The notes beneath the pieces were generated by a model. That model worked only from the letters and a program-made list of their open reading frames with translations. It was not told the DNA's origin and did no database searches. From JANXQG01 sp963775975 (GTDB taxonomy: Bacteria; Planctomycetota; Planctomycetia; Pirellulales; Thermoguttaceae): DNA of 64,000 nucleotides. The position numbers and the translations under genes were made by a program. Each line of letters begins with the position of its first letter. Positions within the stretch are counted from its first letter, which is position 1. Positions 56,278 to 64,000 of this stretch are shown piece after piece. The stretch covers positions 1-64,000 of the forward strand of contig CAVZKX010000001.1 in the NCBI GenBank assembly GCA_963775975.1. The letters run 5' to 3'.

Positions 56278-57985
56278 ATGCGCATTCCAATCAAACTATT
56301 ATCGCGTGGCCGCTCATTGCGTTGCTTTGTGCTTGTAACGAGTATCATAGGCGCAACAGCAGTCCTTCGCCCGAGCCAAGTCCAAGGCAGGATCCAGATC
56401 GGGTCAATTATCCAATTCAAACCGATGCACCGGCGAACATGGTTGCGAGTCGTGTCCGCGTTCTGCCTGCGGTATCCCCGCCAACTGACGCACCGAGGTA
56501 CTATCAACCTGCACCTCCAATGCCTGGGCCACCTACAGTCGTGGTGACGCCAAACCAACAGGCGGCACAAGCCAGCCGCCAACACAGACTTCAGGAACAC
56601 GCGCAGGCGTTCTTCCTCGACGAGCACTGGCTCCCTACCGCTATTCGCCTTCCCCAAATGTCGCATCGCCTACCGTGCCATCGAATATGGCGCCAAGTCC
56701 ACCGACTTCACCCAGCGCATCTAGCGAGCAGCCACTAATCCATTTTAGCGAAGTTGTAATGGCCGCACGCGGTGCGCCTTACTGCGACAGCGCTAGGATG
56801 AACCCGGTTGCTGGCGGAAACTTCTTAACGTCAGCGATCCCCGTCACGGGAGACCCGTTTTTCGGTAAGAGCGGTCGCGTGAATGTTCAAGGGAGCGGTT
56901 CGGCACTCGGTGTTTCATTTGACACCACCGTGCCTGCGAATTTGTCCGGTGCTGTCTCCGTGGAACTTGACAACTTCGACACCAGCATGGGTAGCACCGG
57001 CGGCACTGTGGTCGCGATTCCGCAAGGATATGTGCACTGGGACCAATATGTAGTCGGCTTAACGAACACCGCGTTCGAGGACATTGGATGTTATTGCGAT
57101 TCCCTGGATTTTCTCGGTGCAATCGGGCGCCCCTCGATAAAGGCCGGACAATACCAGGTGGGCGCAACTTTCCTGCAACCCGACGATCCAAAGAAGGATC
57201 CTACCGGTATATACTCGGCTGTGAGCGTTGAGGGTTCGTCACCGGACATTGATAATTCGATTATCGACAACACGCCGCCATTCAGGCCCGTCCCTTACGT
57301 CTCGTTCTCACATTATCCGGACTTGATATGGACGCTGCGCTACGCCGATTTCCAGGATCCCAAGACCGAGAATTGGCATGTACAGTTGGGCAGCGTCTTT
57401 CGCGATCTTTCGGTTGAACAACCGTTTGCTAATCCGAACGGAAGTACGTTTGGCTGGGGATTACAGCTCAGTGGCGCCATTGCTATCGTCAATCCGTGCG
57501 ACTTTCGAGATTATGTCTACTTTTCGGCGACCGGGGGCCGCGGGATTGGTCATTACTTCAACGACCTTCACCTTGTCACTCCAATTTATGACGCGGTGTA
57601 TCCTTCAACCAACCCGGGGGCAGATCCAGAACTTATCCCACTTATGGCCTGCTATTTGGGTTACACCCACCAGTGGAGCTTTCATTGGAGGTCAACGGCG
57701 TCCTTCAGTTACATCGGTCTTACGAACCCGGTTCCGTCATCAGCGCTTATGTTCCACCAAGGTGAGGAATTCTCCGTCAACTTGGTTTACGAACTGTTTC
57801 ATGGCGAAAGCGGCTTTAGCTATAAGATTGTTGGCGACGATGGCTACCTGCATAAAGTAGATGTTGCCAAATCTCAACACGTAGTTCTGGCCGGAGTGGA
57901 GGGGATCTGGGGCCAACGAGAGAACTTCACCGGCGGAGTCGGCTCAGATAATCGCGTTATGTTAGAAATAGCGGTCTCAAAGTGA
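56278..57985 (+). CDS. Porin-like outer-membrane beta-barrel protein (DcaP-type; N-terminal part broken over three frames)
   Basis: The barrel is continuous from about 56675 to 57985: NFLTSAIPVTGDPFFGKSGR, SGSALGVSFDTTVPANLSGA, YVHWDQYVVGLTNTAFEDIG, LIWTLRYADFQDPKTENWHV, ending LEIAVSK with alternating aromatic strands. This resembles DcaP-like trimeric porins (GVSFDTxxPxxxGxxxVxLDxDF). The signal peptide MRIPIKLLSRGRSLRCFVLV starts at 56278 in one frame, and the Pro-rich linker PAPPMPGPPTVVVTPNQQAA follows in another. Two indels are therefore needed for one exported product. An outer-membrane channel in a mobile island is unusual. Confidence 0.65.
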
Positions 57986-58082
57986 CGCTTCGGCCAGTTT
58001 CATGCCATCATGTTCCTTAGTTGTTTGAGGACGATTGGCACACCGCTGACATTTGAGCTAAGAGACGCAAGGAAAGTCACCT

Positions 58083-59054
58083 ATGAACGGCGATTCCAAC
58101 GATCCTCGCAAGGCTGACAATCGAATCATCACTCCCGGCGGTCCTCGTTCAAAGGATTTGGTCCATCAAGTCAAGCCGAGCGAGGCGGTTCAAGTCGATA
58201 AGCAGGGCAACGTCGCCGTTGTTTCGAAACTCTCAACTTCCGCAGGAACTGGAGAAGCCACAATGGACAATGATTTTATACAGACCCCCGGCGGGCGGCG
58301 CCACCGCTCACTTGTGCATTGCGTTGAGCCTGGGCATGTAGTGAGGATTACGCCTGCAAGGGTGCAGCTTCTAAACCTTGCGACAAATGCAATTCGCGAT
58401 GTCGCTGAACCAATTATGGCTTTTGGCGTGTTTCCAACACTCGGAAACGGCTGGATTGCAACGTCCTACTGGAACAACGGCACGGGCACGACCATTACTT
58501 CCTTTGAAACAGAATGGCTGGTGCCCCAAGAACCGACGACACGATCGAACCAATTGATCTACTTGTTCAATGGCATAACGAGGTTCAGCGGCAACAGCGC
58601 AATCTTACAGCCTGTGTTGCAATGGGGGACCAGTCCAGACGGCGGAGGTCCTTTCTGGGCAATCGCGAGTTGGTATGTGCACACGACGGGCCAAGCATTT
58701 TACACGCCTCTGGTTAAAGTGGATGTTGGCGATGCGCTTGTCGGTTCAATGACACTCTCTGGCCAGTCGGGGACAAGTTTCACCTACAGTAGCGAGTTCC
58801 GAGGGATTGCGGGCACGAATCTAGTCGTTCAGGGTATCGATGAGTTGTTATGGTGCAGTGAGACTTTAGAAGCGTACGGAGTTATAGACAATTCTTATTA
58901 CCCGGCGTCGCCTCTTACGCCTTTTCGTAATATCAAGATTCGGACTGGCAATCTATCGCCAAATGTTGTTTGGGGAGTGGAGAATCCCAGCACCGGTTCT
59001 GGCCAGCGAGCGGTAGCGGTTAGCGACTCGGAGGTGGACATTTACTTCCGCTAG
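58083..59054 (+). CDS. Unknown protein with duplicated TPGG-RxxxLVHxVxP motif and concanavalin-like body
   Basis: 323 codons from ATG at 58083. The N-terminus has two copies of one motif: ITPGGPRSKDLVHQVKPSEA (residues 15-35) and QTPGGRRHRSLVHCVEPGHV (residues 60-82). The body is beta-rich: GWIATSYWNNGTGTTITSFE, TEWLVPQEPT, QPVLQWGTSPDGGGPFWAIA, SWYVHTTGQAFYTPLVKVDV, with many Trp and Gly. I remember similar uncharacterised bacterial and fungal proteins and suspect a jellyroll lectin or G1-peptidase-like fold, but cannot prove it. No signal peptide is evident. Confidence 0.55.
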   Translation: MNGDSNDPRKADNRIITPGGPRSKDLVHQVKPSEAVQVDKQGNVAVVSKLSTSAGTGEATMDNDFIQTPGGRRHRSLVHCVEPGHVVRITPARVQLLNLATNAIRDVAEPIMAFGVFPTLGNGWIATSYWNNGTGTTITSFETEWLVPQEPTTRSNQLIYLFNGITRFSGNSAILQPVLQWGTSPDGGGPFWAIASWYVHTTGQAFYTPLVKVDVGDALVGSMTLSGQSGTSFTYSSEFRGIAGTNLVVQGIDELLWCSETLEAYGVIDNSYYPASPLTPFRNIKIRTGNLSPNVVWGVENPSTGSGQRAVAVSDSEVDIYFR

Positions 59055-59265
59055 CAGAGCCACCGTCCCGTCGACTTAGGCGTTTCCCGAGTGCGTATCA
59101 TGCCGACAAACGTGAAATGGTGAAACGCGTTAAATGAATCTACGTTCCATTTGTCACATCGACTTCCGCGTCAATGCGTATGTCACGCGGCTGACTGATG
59201 TTGGAAGCAAAAACTAGGACGAATGCCTGGCGTGTTTCATCCGCGAGAAATGGATAAAGTGTCCG

Positions 59266-60328
59266 TTGCCACAAGTCGTTAGATACCAATTACTTACAGC
59301 TAGTAAGAAGCCGAATCCTGAGAGCGACGTGCTCACGCTCGCCGGATTGAGGGACCGCTACCTAGAGACCCATCGGAATGGAAGCTTGGAACAGTCCACC
59401 CTTGAAGGGATCGAGCTGCATTTCAGGCACCTCGTCAGTACCCTGGGCGAGAAGTTTCCCATGCCAGACCTTTCCTTAGCGGACCTACAGCAGCATGTCG
59501 ACCGCCGCGCCAAGAAAAAGGGGCTGCGAGGCAAGTTGTCCCCCGCGACAATCCGCAAAGAAATCGTGACCCTCCGAACGGCTTGGAACTGGGGCGTGCA
59601 AATGAAACTACTGGAGGGGCGGTTTCCCATGAAGTGAATTCGGTATCCGCGGTTCAGTGAAAAACCGCCCTTCATGGTTTGGGAAGAGATCGAGCGACGG
59701 GTCACGGGGCTTGACGGATGAGGAAGCAAGAGAATGGTGGGATTGCCTTTACCTTCGGGGCGAAGAGATCTCACAATTGCTTACCCATGTGAACGAAAAG
59801 GCCCAACAGCCGTGGATCTATCCGCTCTGTTGCGTTGCGGCCTACACCGGCGCCCGGCGGGCGGAGCTATTGCGGATGCTCGTTTCCGATGTGGATTTTC
59901 AGGGCAACACGATCGTCATTCGCGAGAAGAAGCGTACTAAGGGAAAGACAACCACCCGCAGAGTGCCGATCACTCCTTCACTCGCCGGCGCCCTCAAGTC
60001 ATGGCTGACCGTCCATCCCGACAGTCCGAATCTGTTTTGTCAAAATGCGGTCGTCCGAAGCAAAACGAAGCGGACCACCGCCGTCCCGGTCACCCATGAC
60101 GAGGCCCACGATCATTTTCGGCGGGCGGTGAAAGAATCGAAGTGGAAGGTGCTGCGGGGCTATCACGTCTTGCGACACTCGTTTATTTCGGCATGTGCGA
60201 GCAAGGGAATTGACCAGCGGCTGATCGATGAATGGACGGGCCACGCGACGGACGAGCAGCGGAAGCGATACAGGCATCTGTACCCGTCAACACAACAGGC
60301 GGCGATCATTTCCGTATTCGGGAAGTGA
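59266..60328 (+). pseudogene. Broken second tyrosine integrase inside the island
   Basis: The N-terminal domain (59266-59637, VLTLAGLRDRYLETHRNGSL) ends at a TGA, the frame continues IRYPRFSEKPPFMVWEEIER, and a further shift near 59708 leads to the catalytic domain to 60328. There the active site is intact: AYTGARRAELLRML (Arg), EKKRTKGKTTTRRVP (Lys), YHVLRHSFISA (His, Arg), WTGHATDEQRKRYRHLYP (His, Tyr). It is a clear relative of the integrase at 62325-63464 but lies on the opposite strand. The stop plus frameshift suggest an inactive, older integrase. Confidence 0.8.
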
Positions 60329-60830
60329 TACGGATCCTCGATTGATGCCGCCCGTACCGGTCTTCGTAAGTGCTTGCCGGTCAACAGTTAGCCCGTTGAA
60401 ACTCATGGCGCAAGCCTACCCTGAAGACTACGGCGTTCTAAAGGCTTGCGGTTGGCAATTGACAGCACTAAATCATTGGGAGAATTGCTATCGGACCGGC
60501 GATCTGATCGGTCGGAGCCTCGAGTTTCTGGAAGCCTCTGGCGCATCCTCTGCGATTCCAAGAGAGAATTCCCTTGGTCCTGGCGGACATATTGGATACT
60601 TTGGCGATCCTAAAGTCGCTACACTGCTCTGTAAAATGCTTTAGCAGTAACCCATGCGTTCGCGTAGACGGACAAACTCGCCCAATTTTTGATGCGACTG
60701 AAGGTCTCGATGCGCAAGATGTAATACACTGCCTTCGGGCCGCTCTTTGCGATCAAACGAGTAATGTCGGGCCTTTCTGTGGTTGCCGATGCGGTTATGC
60801 CAGGCAAACGTCAAATAGGAGGCGCAACAT
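60329..60830. other. Spacer with a doubtful small ORF
   Basis: An ATG at 60404 opens MAQAYPEDYGVLKACGWQLT and runs about 80 codons to 60644 (ending GGHIGYFGDPKVATLLCKML). It has no recognised pattern. The remainder to 60830 shows no gene. Confidence 0.35.
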
Positions 60831-61343
60831 ATGAATTTACGTAGAGCCGCTCGGATGATTCTTATTGACACTACGAAGCGAGTTCTCTTAATTCGAATAA
60901 GGAATACCGGCGTCGTTGAGGATTTGATTAACCCTCTACGGGCCGACTTTTGGGTTACGCCGGGTGGTGGCATAAAAAACGATGAGTCTCCTGAACAAGC
61001 AATTCTTCGGGAACTTTGGGAGGAGACAGGAATCAATCAAGCCGAGATCGTTGGCGAAATCGGGAAAGGGGAGCACGTGCTCAATTGGAAAGGCGAGGCA
61101 ACACGTCTACACGAAGCTTTCTATTTAGTTAAGGTGTCAGCAGAACTGCCCATTGATATCGGAAACATGGAAGAGATGGAAGCGGACACCTACCGAGAAC
61201 ATCGATGGTGGTCGCTCGAACAACTCTTGCGTAGCCAAGATATGTTCGTACCTCAGGGTCTACCTCAACTGGTGAAAGGAGTATTGGCGAATGGGATTCC
61301 GCTAGAACCGATTGAAATTGATCTTTCAACTCCTCGACGGTAG
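60831..61343 (+). CDS. Nudix hydrolase
   Basis: 170 codons from ATG at 60831. The Nudix box GGGIKNDESPEQAILREL followed by WEETGI matches Gx5Ex7REUxEExGU in full, so Mg-dependent hydrolysis of a nucleoside diphosphate-X substrate is expected. The strand before it (RAARMILIDTTKRVLLIRIR) and the later WWSLEQLL are typical of MutT-like members. The region is AT-richer than the chromosome. The P-loop kinase gene begins 2 bp after the stop, so the two form an operon, perhaps for nucleotide handling. Confidence 0.93.
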   Translation: MNLRRAARMILIDTTKRVLLIRIRNTGVVEDLINPLRADFWVTPGGGIKNDESPEQAILRELWEETGINQAEIVGEIGKGEHVLNWKGEATRLHEAFYLVKVSAELPIDIGNMEEMEADTYREHRWWSLEQLLRSQDMFVPQGLPQLVKGVLANGIPLEPIEIDLSTPRR

Positions 61344-61345
61344 AG

Positions 61346-62045
61346 GTGGTCTTGTCCATCAACGAATGGTTCGTTGCAATTGAAGGAAGCACTTGTGCCG
61401 GAAAAAGCACTGCGGTGATTGCAGTTGCGCAGCGGCTCATGGCTGGGGTGGTTCCCGAGCACACAGACATCGAGAAAGTAATGCGAATCACAGATCGGGG
61501 GATGCCTTACTTTCCTCCTAAATGCAAAGATGAAGCCATTATTGCAATAACTCGGATGGTTGAGCTTGAAATGCTTCGCGAGAGACTGCGGAACAGTTTT
61601 GAACAGGATATTGTGCTAATGGACACGTCGCCTGTAACGGTCCTGGCGTTTGAGTACGCGAAAATGCAATTGGGTTTCCCTGCTGCGTTGCGAGAACTCG
61701 CAGCCTCCTATCGCCGGCTTTTGACGTTCCGGCGACTTAAAGGAGCCAAAAGCTTGGGCCATTTTGGAACCGCCGTTAGAGGTAATTCTCAGCAGGCTTG
61801 GCAACAGACCGGCTAATCGAGTACACCCTTTTCTGGCAAACCCGAACGCGCTTACTATTATGCGCAGATTTCGAGCTGATTTTTGGCGAAATCATATTAA
61901 ATCCGTGCCCTGCATTCTATTGGACACGTTTCAACTGAGCCAAAAAACGATTGAAGATACACTGTCTGAGTTTATTCCTCAAGCACGAGTTATCACGACA
62001 CAGGAAAAGCCACTTTACCAACTGGTGACGATGTTGTGTACGTGA
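61346..62045 (+). CDS. P-loop nucleoside/nucleotide kinase-like protein (one frameshift)
   Basis: Start GTG 61346 (VVLSINEWFVAIEGSTCAGK). GSTCAGKST is a Walker A loop with the substrate-recognition style of thymidylate/deoxynucleoside kinases; DIVLMDTSPVTVLAFEYAKM supplies a D-x-S motif in the position of the DR(S/H) substrate-binding motif. The frame changes near 61745, and the other frame continues WAILEPPLEVILSRLGNRPA, then MRRFRADFWRNHIKSVPCIL to 62045. Total about 230 residues, normal for dNK/TMPK enzymes. The substrate is not known; pairing with a Nudix enzyme suggests nucleotide chemistry. Confidence 0.7.
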
Positions 62046-62324
62046 TCACGCCTCAGCCTACGCAAACGCCGCCTGAGCGAACACCAGTTACCTTACCAGT
62101 TCCCCAACCCATACTCTCATAACCCCTGGTACAAGAAACGGGGGCAGGTCGGGATGTAAAAGATGCAATTCGAGCCCAATTCAATGGGAGCAAGTGTACA
62201 GACATTTAAAATAACGCTGGCTTAAACGCGTGAAAGGTAATCGCGGGCAGTTCGACAGTCGTGGCCGGAAGTTACAAACGGCATAGCGTTTGCAGTACGT
62301 CAGAACCGGCGATTGCGGCACTGA
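62046..62324. other. Spacer between kinase and integrase, no gene
   Basis: About 280 bp of mixed sequence between convergent genes. I see no strong hairpin. Confidence 0.4.
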
Positions 62325-63464
62325 TTAGGCAAACACCAAGTCGATGGCTTGTCGCTGCTGATGCGGAAACAAGTGGCGATAGCGCTTGCGCTGCTCTTCC
62401 GTCTGATGGCCCATCCAGGTGTCGATGATGCGTTGGTCCAGCCCTTGGGCCGCACAATTACTCGCGAAGGAATGTCTGAGAACGTGCCATCCTTTGAGCA
62501 TCTCCCATTTGCTGCCGGCAAATGCCTTCTGGAACTTGTCGTGCGCTTGGTCGCGTGTGAGTCCAAAGATTTCTCCGGTCTTGTCCTTCATCCATGCCTT
62601 CATGACTTTGGTGAGTAGGCCGGACATCGGCACCTGCCGTAGGCTATTCCGACCCTGCACGCGCTTTTTCTCGCGAATCGTGACCGTGTTCGAGGAGAAA
62701 TCGACATCTTCGAGGCGGACGCGAAGCAACTCACTTCGTCTTGCACCGGTATGGGCGGCCAAGGTGACCATCGCGTGGATAAGTGCGGTGCAATTTTTCT
62801 TGGTGTATTTCAAAAGCTCGGCGATCTCCTTCGTCGAGAGGAAAAGGCAGTCCCAAAGCTTGTCGTCTGCCCCGTTCTTGATCTTTCGCTCGATCTCGGG
62901 CCATGTCTGGAATGGCGGTTTCTCGTCGGTCTTGGGATACTCCAGGCCGCGGTTCGGGAAGCCACCTCGGACACGATTAGTGCGCACCGCCCACGACCAC
63001 AATCCGCTCAGGCTGGTGACTTCCTTTCGCACGGTGATCGCAGAAACTTTCTTTACCCGCTCGTTGACATAATCTTGAAGGCGGCTGAACGTGATCTCGT
63101 TCAGATTGGCACTCGCCCCGAAGAACCGCTGGATGTGGGCCAAGTGCAATTTGATGGTGGCCAGCGAATTTGCCTCAATCGACTGGCGAGATTGCTGATA
63201 TGCTGGGACAACCGTTTTTAGGGCCGTGGAAGCGCTGAGCTTGGGCTTCTCGCTCAGCAAAAACGACTCAATGTCGACTCCCTGCGGAAGCACAATGTCA
63301 CCCTGAGCGAGCAACGCCAATTTGCGTTCGATTCGCACGATCAATTGACTCGCTTCGGAGTCGCTGCTCGTTTTGAGTGGTGCTTGGTGTCGTTGGCCGG
63401 CGTAACGGAAGATGATGCGGAAGTTGTCGCCTCGCTTTTCGAGACTGGCCATGTGCAACCTCAA
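62325..63464 (-). CDS. Tyrosine integrase of the tRNA-Leu island
   Basis: 379 codons from ATG 63464; MASLEKRGDNFRIIFRYAGQ at 63452 is a likely start. It has an AP2-like/arm-binding N-terminus, a SAM-like core-binding domain (residues 85-170), and a catalytic domain with all residues: HTGARRSELLRVRL (Arg242), REKKRVQGRNSLRQVP (Lys), WHVLRHSFASN (His327, Arg330), WMGHQTEEQRKRYRHLFP (His353, Tyr362). It starts about 100 bp from attR and should catalyse insertion into the tRNA-Leu 3' half. It resembles the broken copy at 59266-60328. No excisionase was recognised nearby. Confidence 0.96.
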   Translation of the reverse strand: MRLHMASLEKRGDNFRIIFRYAGQRHQAPLKTSSDSEASQLIVRIERKLALLAQGDIVLPQGVDIESFLLSEKPKLSASTALKTVVPAYQQSRQSIEANSLATIKLHLAHIQRFFGASANLNEITFSRLQDYVNERVKKVSAITVRKEVTSLSGLWSWAVRTNRVRGGFPNRGLEYPKTDEKPPFQTWPEIERKIKNGADDKLWDCLFLSTKEIAELLKYTKKNCTALIHAMVTLAAHTGARRSELLRVRLEDVDFSSNTVTIREKKRVQGRNSLRQVPMSGLLTKVMKAWMKDKTGEIFGLTRDQAHDKFQKAFAGSKWEMLKGWHVLRHSFASNCAAQGLDQRIIDTWMGHQTEEQRKRYRHLFPHQQRQAIDLVFA

Positions 63465-63539
63465 TGTTTTCCCAATGATGTTCCCATTTTGTTCCCAATC
63501 CGCTTGGGAACAGAATGAAAAAGGACCTACGATATTATT

Positions 63540-63553
63540 CGTAAGTCCTTACG
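63540..63553. repeat. 14-bp quasi-palindrome CGTAA-N4-TTACG next to attR
   Basis: cgtaagtccttacg lies 8 bp from the attR repeat, on the island side. It matches 49061-49074 (cgtaaggttttacg) at 11 of 14 bases and 2718-2731 at 12 of 14. Confidence 0.55.
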
Positions 63554-63561
63554 GGAAAACA

Positions 63562-63618
63562 AGTGCGGGAAACAGGACTTGAACCTGCACGACCTTGCGG
63601 CCACCAGGCCCTCAACCT
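63562..63618. repeat. attR: tRNA-Leu half of the 57-bp direct repeat
   Basis: Identical to 48954-49010. Part of the intact tRNA-Leu gene, so this is the end that restores the tRNA. Confidence 0.95.
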
Positions 63619-63647
63619 GGCGCGTCTGCCAATTCCGCCATTCCCGC
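63564..63647 (-). tRNA. tRNA-Leu (anticodon GAG)
   Basis: Read on the minus strand, GCGGGAA pairs with TTCCCGC, followed by discriminator A (63564). TGGCGGAATTGGCAGACGCG is the standard Leu D region. The anticodon stem CCAGG/CCTGG encloses TTGAGGG, so the anticodon is GAG. A long variable arm (TGGCCGCAAGGTCG) and the T arm GCAGGTTCAAGTCCTGT complete an 84-nt class II tRNA. CCA is not encoded. The 3' half is duplicated at 48954-49010, marking it as the island's integration target. Confidence 0.96.
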
Positions 63648-63679
63648 AGAAGCAGTGTCTATTCAGTTTATATCCCCCG

Positions 63680-63766
63680 GCGGCGGCGTCAAGGGAGGGG
63701 AGTCCGCGCTGGAGTGCCGCCTTCAGGCGGCAATTCGTGCGACAACCGGCTAAAGCCGAAACTCCA
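63680..63766. repeat. REP-like palindromes
   Basis: gccgccttcaggcggc (near 63716) is flanked by ctggagt and actcc, with cggctaaagccg in between. They lie between the phosphatase stop and the tRNA-Leu start and probably terminate the phosphatase gene. Confidence 0.6.
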
Positions 63767-63767
63767 A

Positions 63768-64000
63768 CTATCCGCGGCGTTTCACGAGCAGCAAACTCCG
63801 GTCACGCCCGATCGCGGAAATCGCGTTCTGATCCAGATGCCGCCGGATGATTGCCGCCATCTCCGTCGCTGGTCGATCGTGCATTCCTTCGAGCAGCTTG
63901 CCCATGCCGACTTCGCCCAGCGGCTTGCCGTCCTCACCGGGGCATTCCAGTGCGCCATCCGAGAACAGGGCCAGCGTCTCGCCGGGCTGAAGCTCGTAGC
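63768..64000 (-). CDS. PP2C/SpoIIE-type serine phosphatase, C-terminal part (5' end beyond the window)
   Basis: The minus strand reads YELQPGETLALFSDGALECP from the window edge, then VGMGKLLEGMHDRPATEMAA, and ends KRRG with TAG at 63770-63768. LQPGExLxLFSDGxxE is the conserved late strand and metal Asp of SpoIIE/PP2C phosphatases, which act on phospho-Ser/Thr regulators. Only about 76 residues are visible, so the sensory N-terminus is unknown. Confidence 0.8.
   Translation of the reverse strand, partial: YELQPGETLALFSDGALECPGEDGKPLGEVGMGKLLEGMHDRPATEMAAIIRRHLDQNAISAIGRDRSLLLVKRRG

Larger units (their letters stand above)
48954..63618. mobile_element. 14.6-kb integrative genomic island in tRNA-Leu(GAG)
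   Basis: Bounded by perfect 57-bp direct repeats, the right one being the 3' half of an intact tRNA-Leu. An intact tyrosine integrase (62325-63464) lies next to the tRNA, as in classic tRNA-targeting islands. Cargo: hydrolase-caspase-methyltransferase operon, porin-like protein, lectin-like protein, broken integrase, Nudix hydrolase, P-loop kinase. Parts (about 59-62.3 kb) look visibly more AT-rich than the flanking chromosome. Excision between the repeats would leave one intact tRNA next to the ABC operon. Confidence 0.9.

Noticed and set aside
1..64000. CRISPR arrays and IS transposases
   Set aside because: I saw no regularly spaced direct repeats of 25-40 bp and no transposase motifs; the repeats present are palindromes or the att pair.

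Overview
This 64 kb window looks like chromosomal DNA from a GC-rich planctomycete, probably Pirellulales-like (inference). The signs are two DUF1559 prepilin-type proteins, two PEP-CTERM proteins, a LEPR-XLL-type N-terminus on a very large secreted enzyme, secreted beta-propeller, LRR and sialidase proteins, a planctomycete-type tyrosine integrase, and many short palindromic repeats between genes. Genes are loosely spaced on both strands and few operons are obvious.

Layout. 1-2.6 kb: end of a mobile element (DUF3102 fragment, HTH protein, unknown protein, tyrosine recombinase) next to tRNA-Ser(UGA). 3.3-9.1 kb: PEP-CTERM metalloprotease, C39-like peptidase, RdgC-like protein, LRR protein. 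9.2-17.4 kb: metabolic genes, namely dapA (frameshifted), pdxJ, an M42 peptidase, homoserine dehydrogenase and a phosphoglycerate-mutase-like proposed homoserine kinase. Between dapA and pdxJ lie small genes and a chimeric scar of both genes. 17.4-23.8 kb: two toxin-antitoxin-like pairs, a DUF1559 protein, a sialidase, a SET protein and an RRM protein. 24-27.7 kb: a DEAD-box helicase behind a long structured leader, then a PQQ-type propeller protein. 29-45.8 kb: LarA-like protein, DUF1559, nucleoside hydrolase, HAF/PEP-CTERM protein, a GtaA-type 1091-residue protein, amidohydrolase, TPR, propeller, CHAP/NlpC-like, aldo/keto reductase and GH43-like genes. 45.9-48.9 kb: a GntR(YtrA)-ABC transporter operon with a readable promoter and operator.

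48,954-63,618 is a genomic island inserted in the 3' half of tRNA-Leu(GAG), bounded by perfect 57-bp direct repeats, with an intact integrase beside the tRNA and a second, broken integrase inside. Its main cargo is a three-gene operon whose genes overlap by 4 bp: alpha/beta hydrolase, caspase-like protease, and a large protein combining a caspase-associated N-terminal region, a hotdog thioesterase-like domain and a PPM/LCM methyltransferase. This is the best candidate in the window for an undescribed conflict or signalling system. Other cargo is a porin-like protein, an unusual lectin-like protein, a Nudix hydrolase and a P-loop kinase.

About ten otherwise well conserved genes carry single frameshifts or stops, including dapA, whose product is normally essential. 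Either the assembly is unpolished or several genes are decaying. I annotate these as single genes spanning the lesion.
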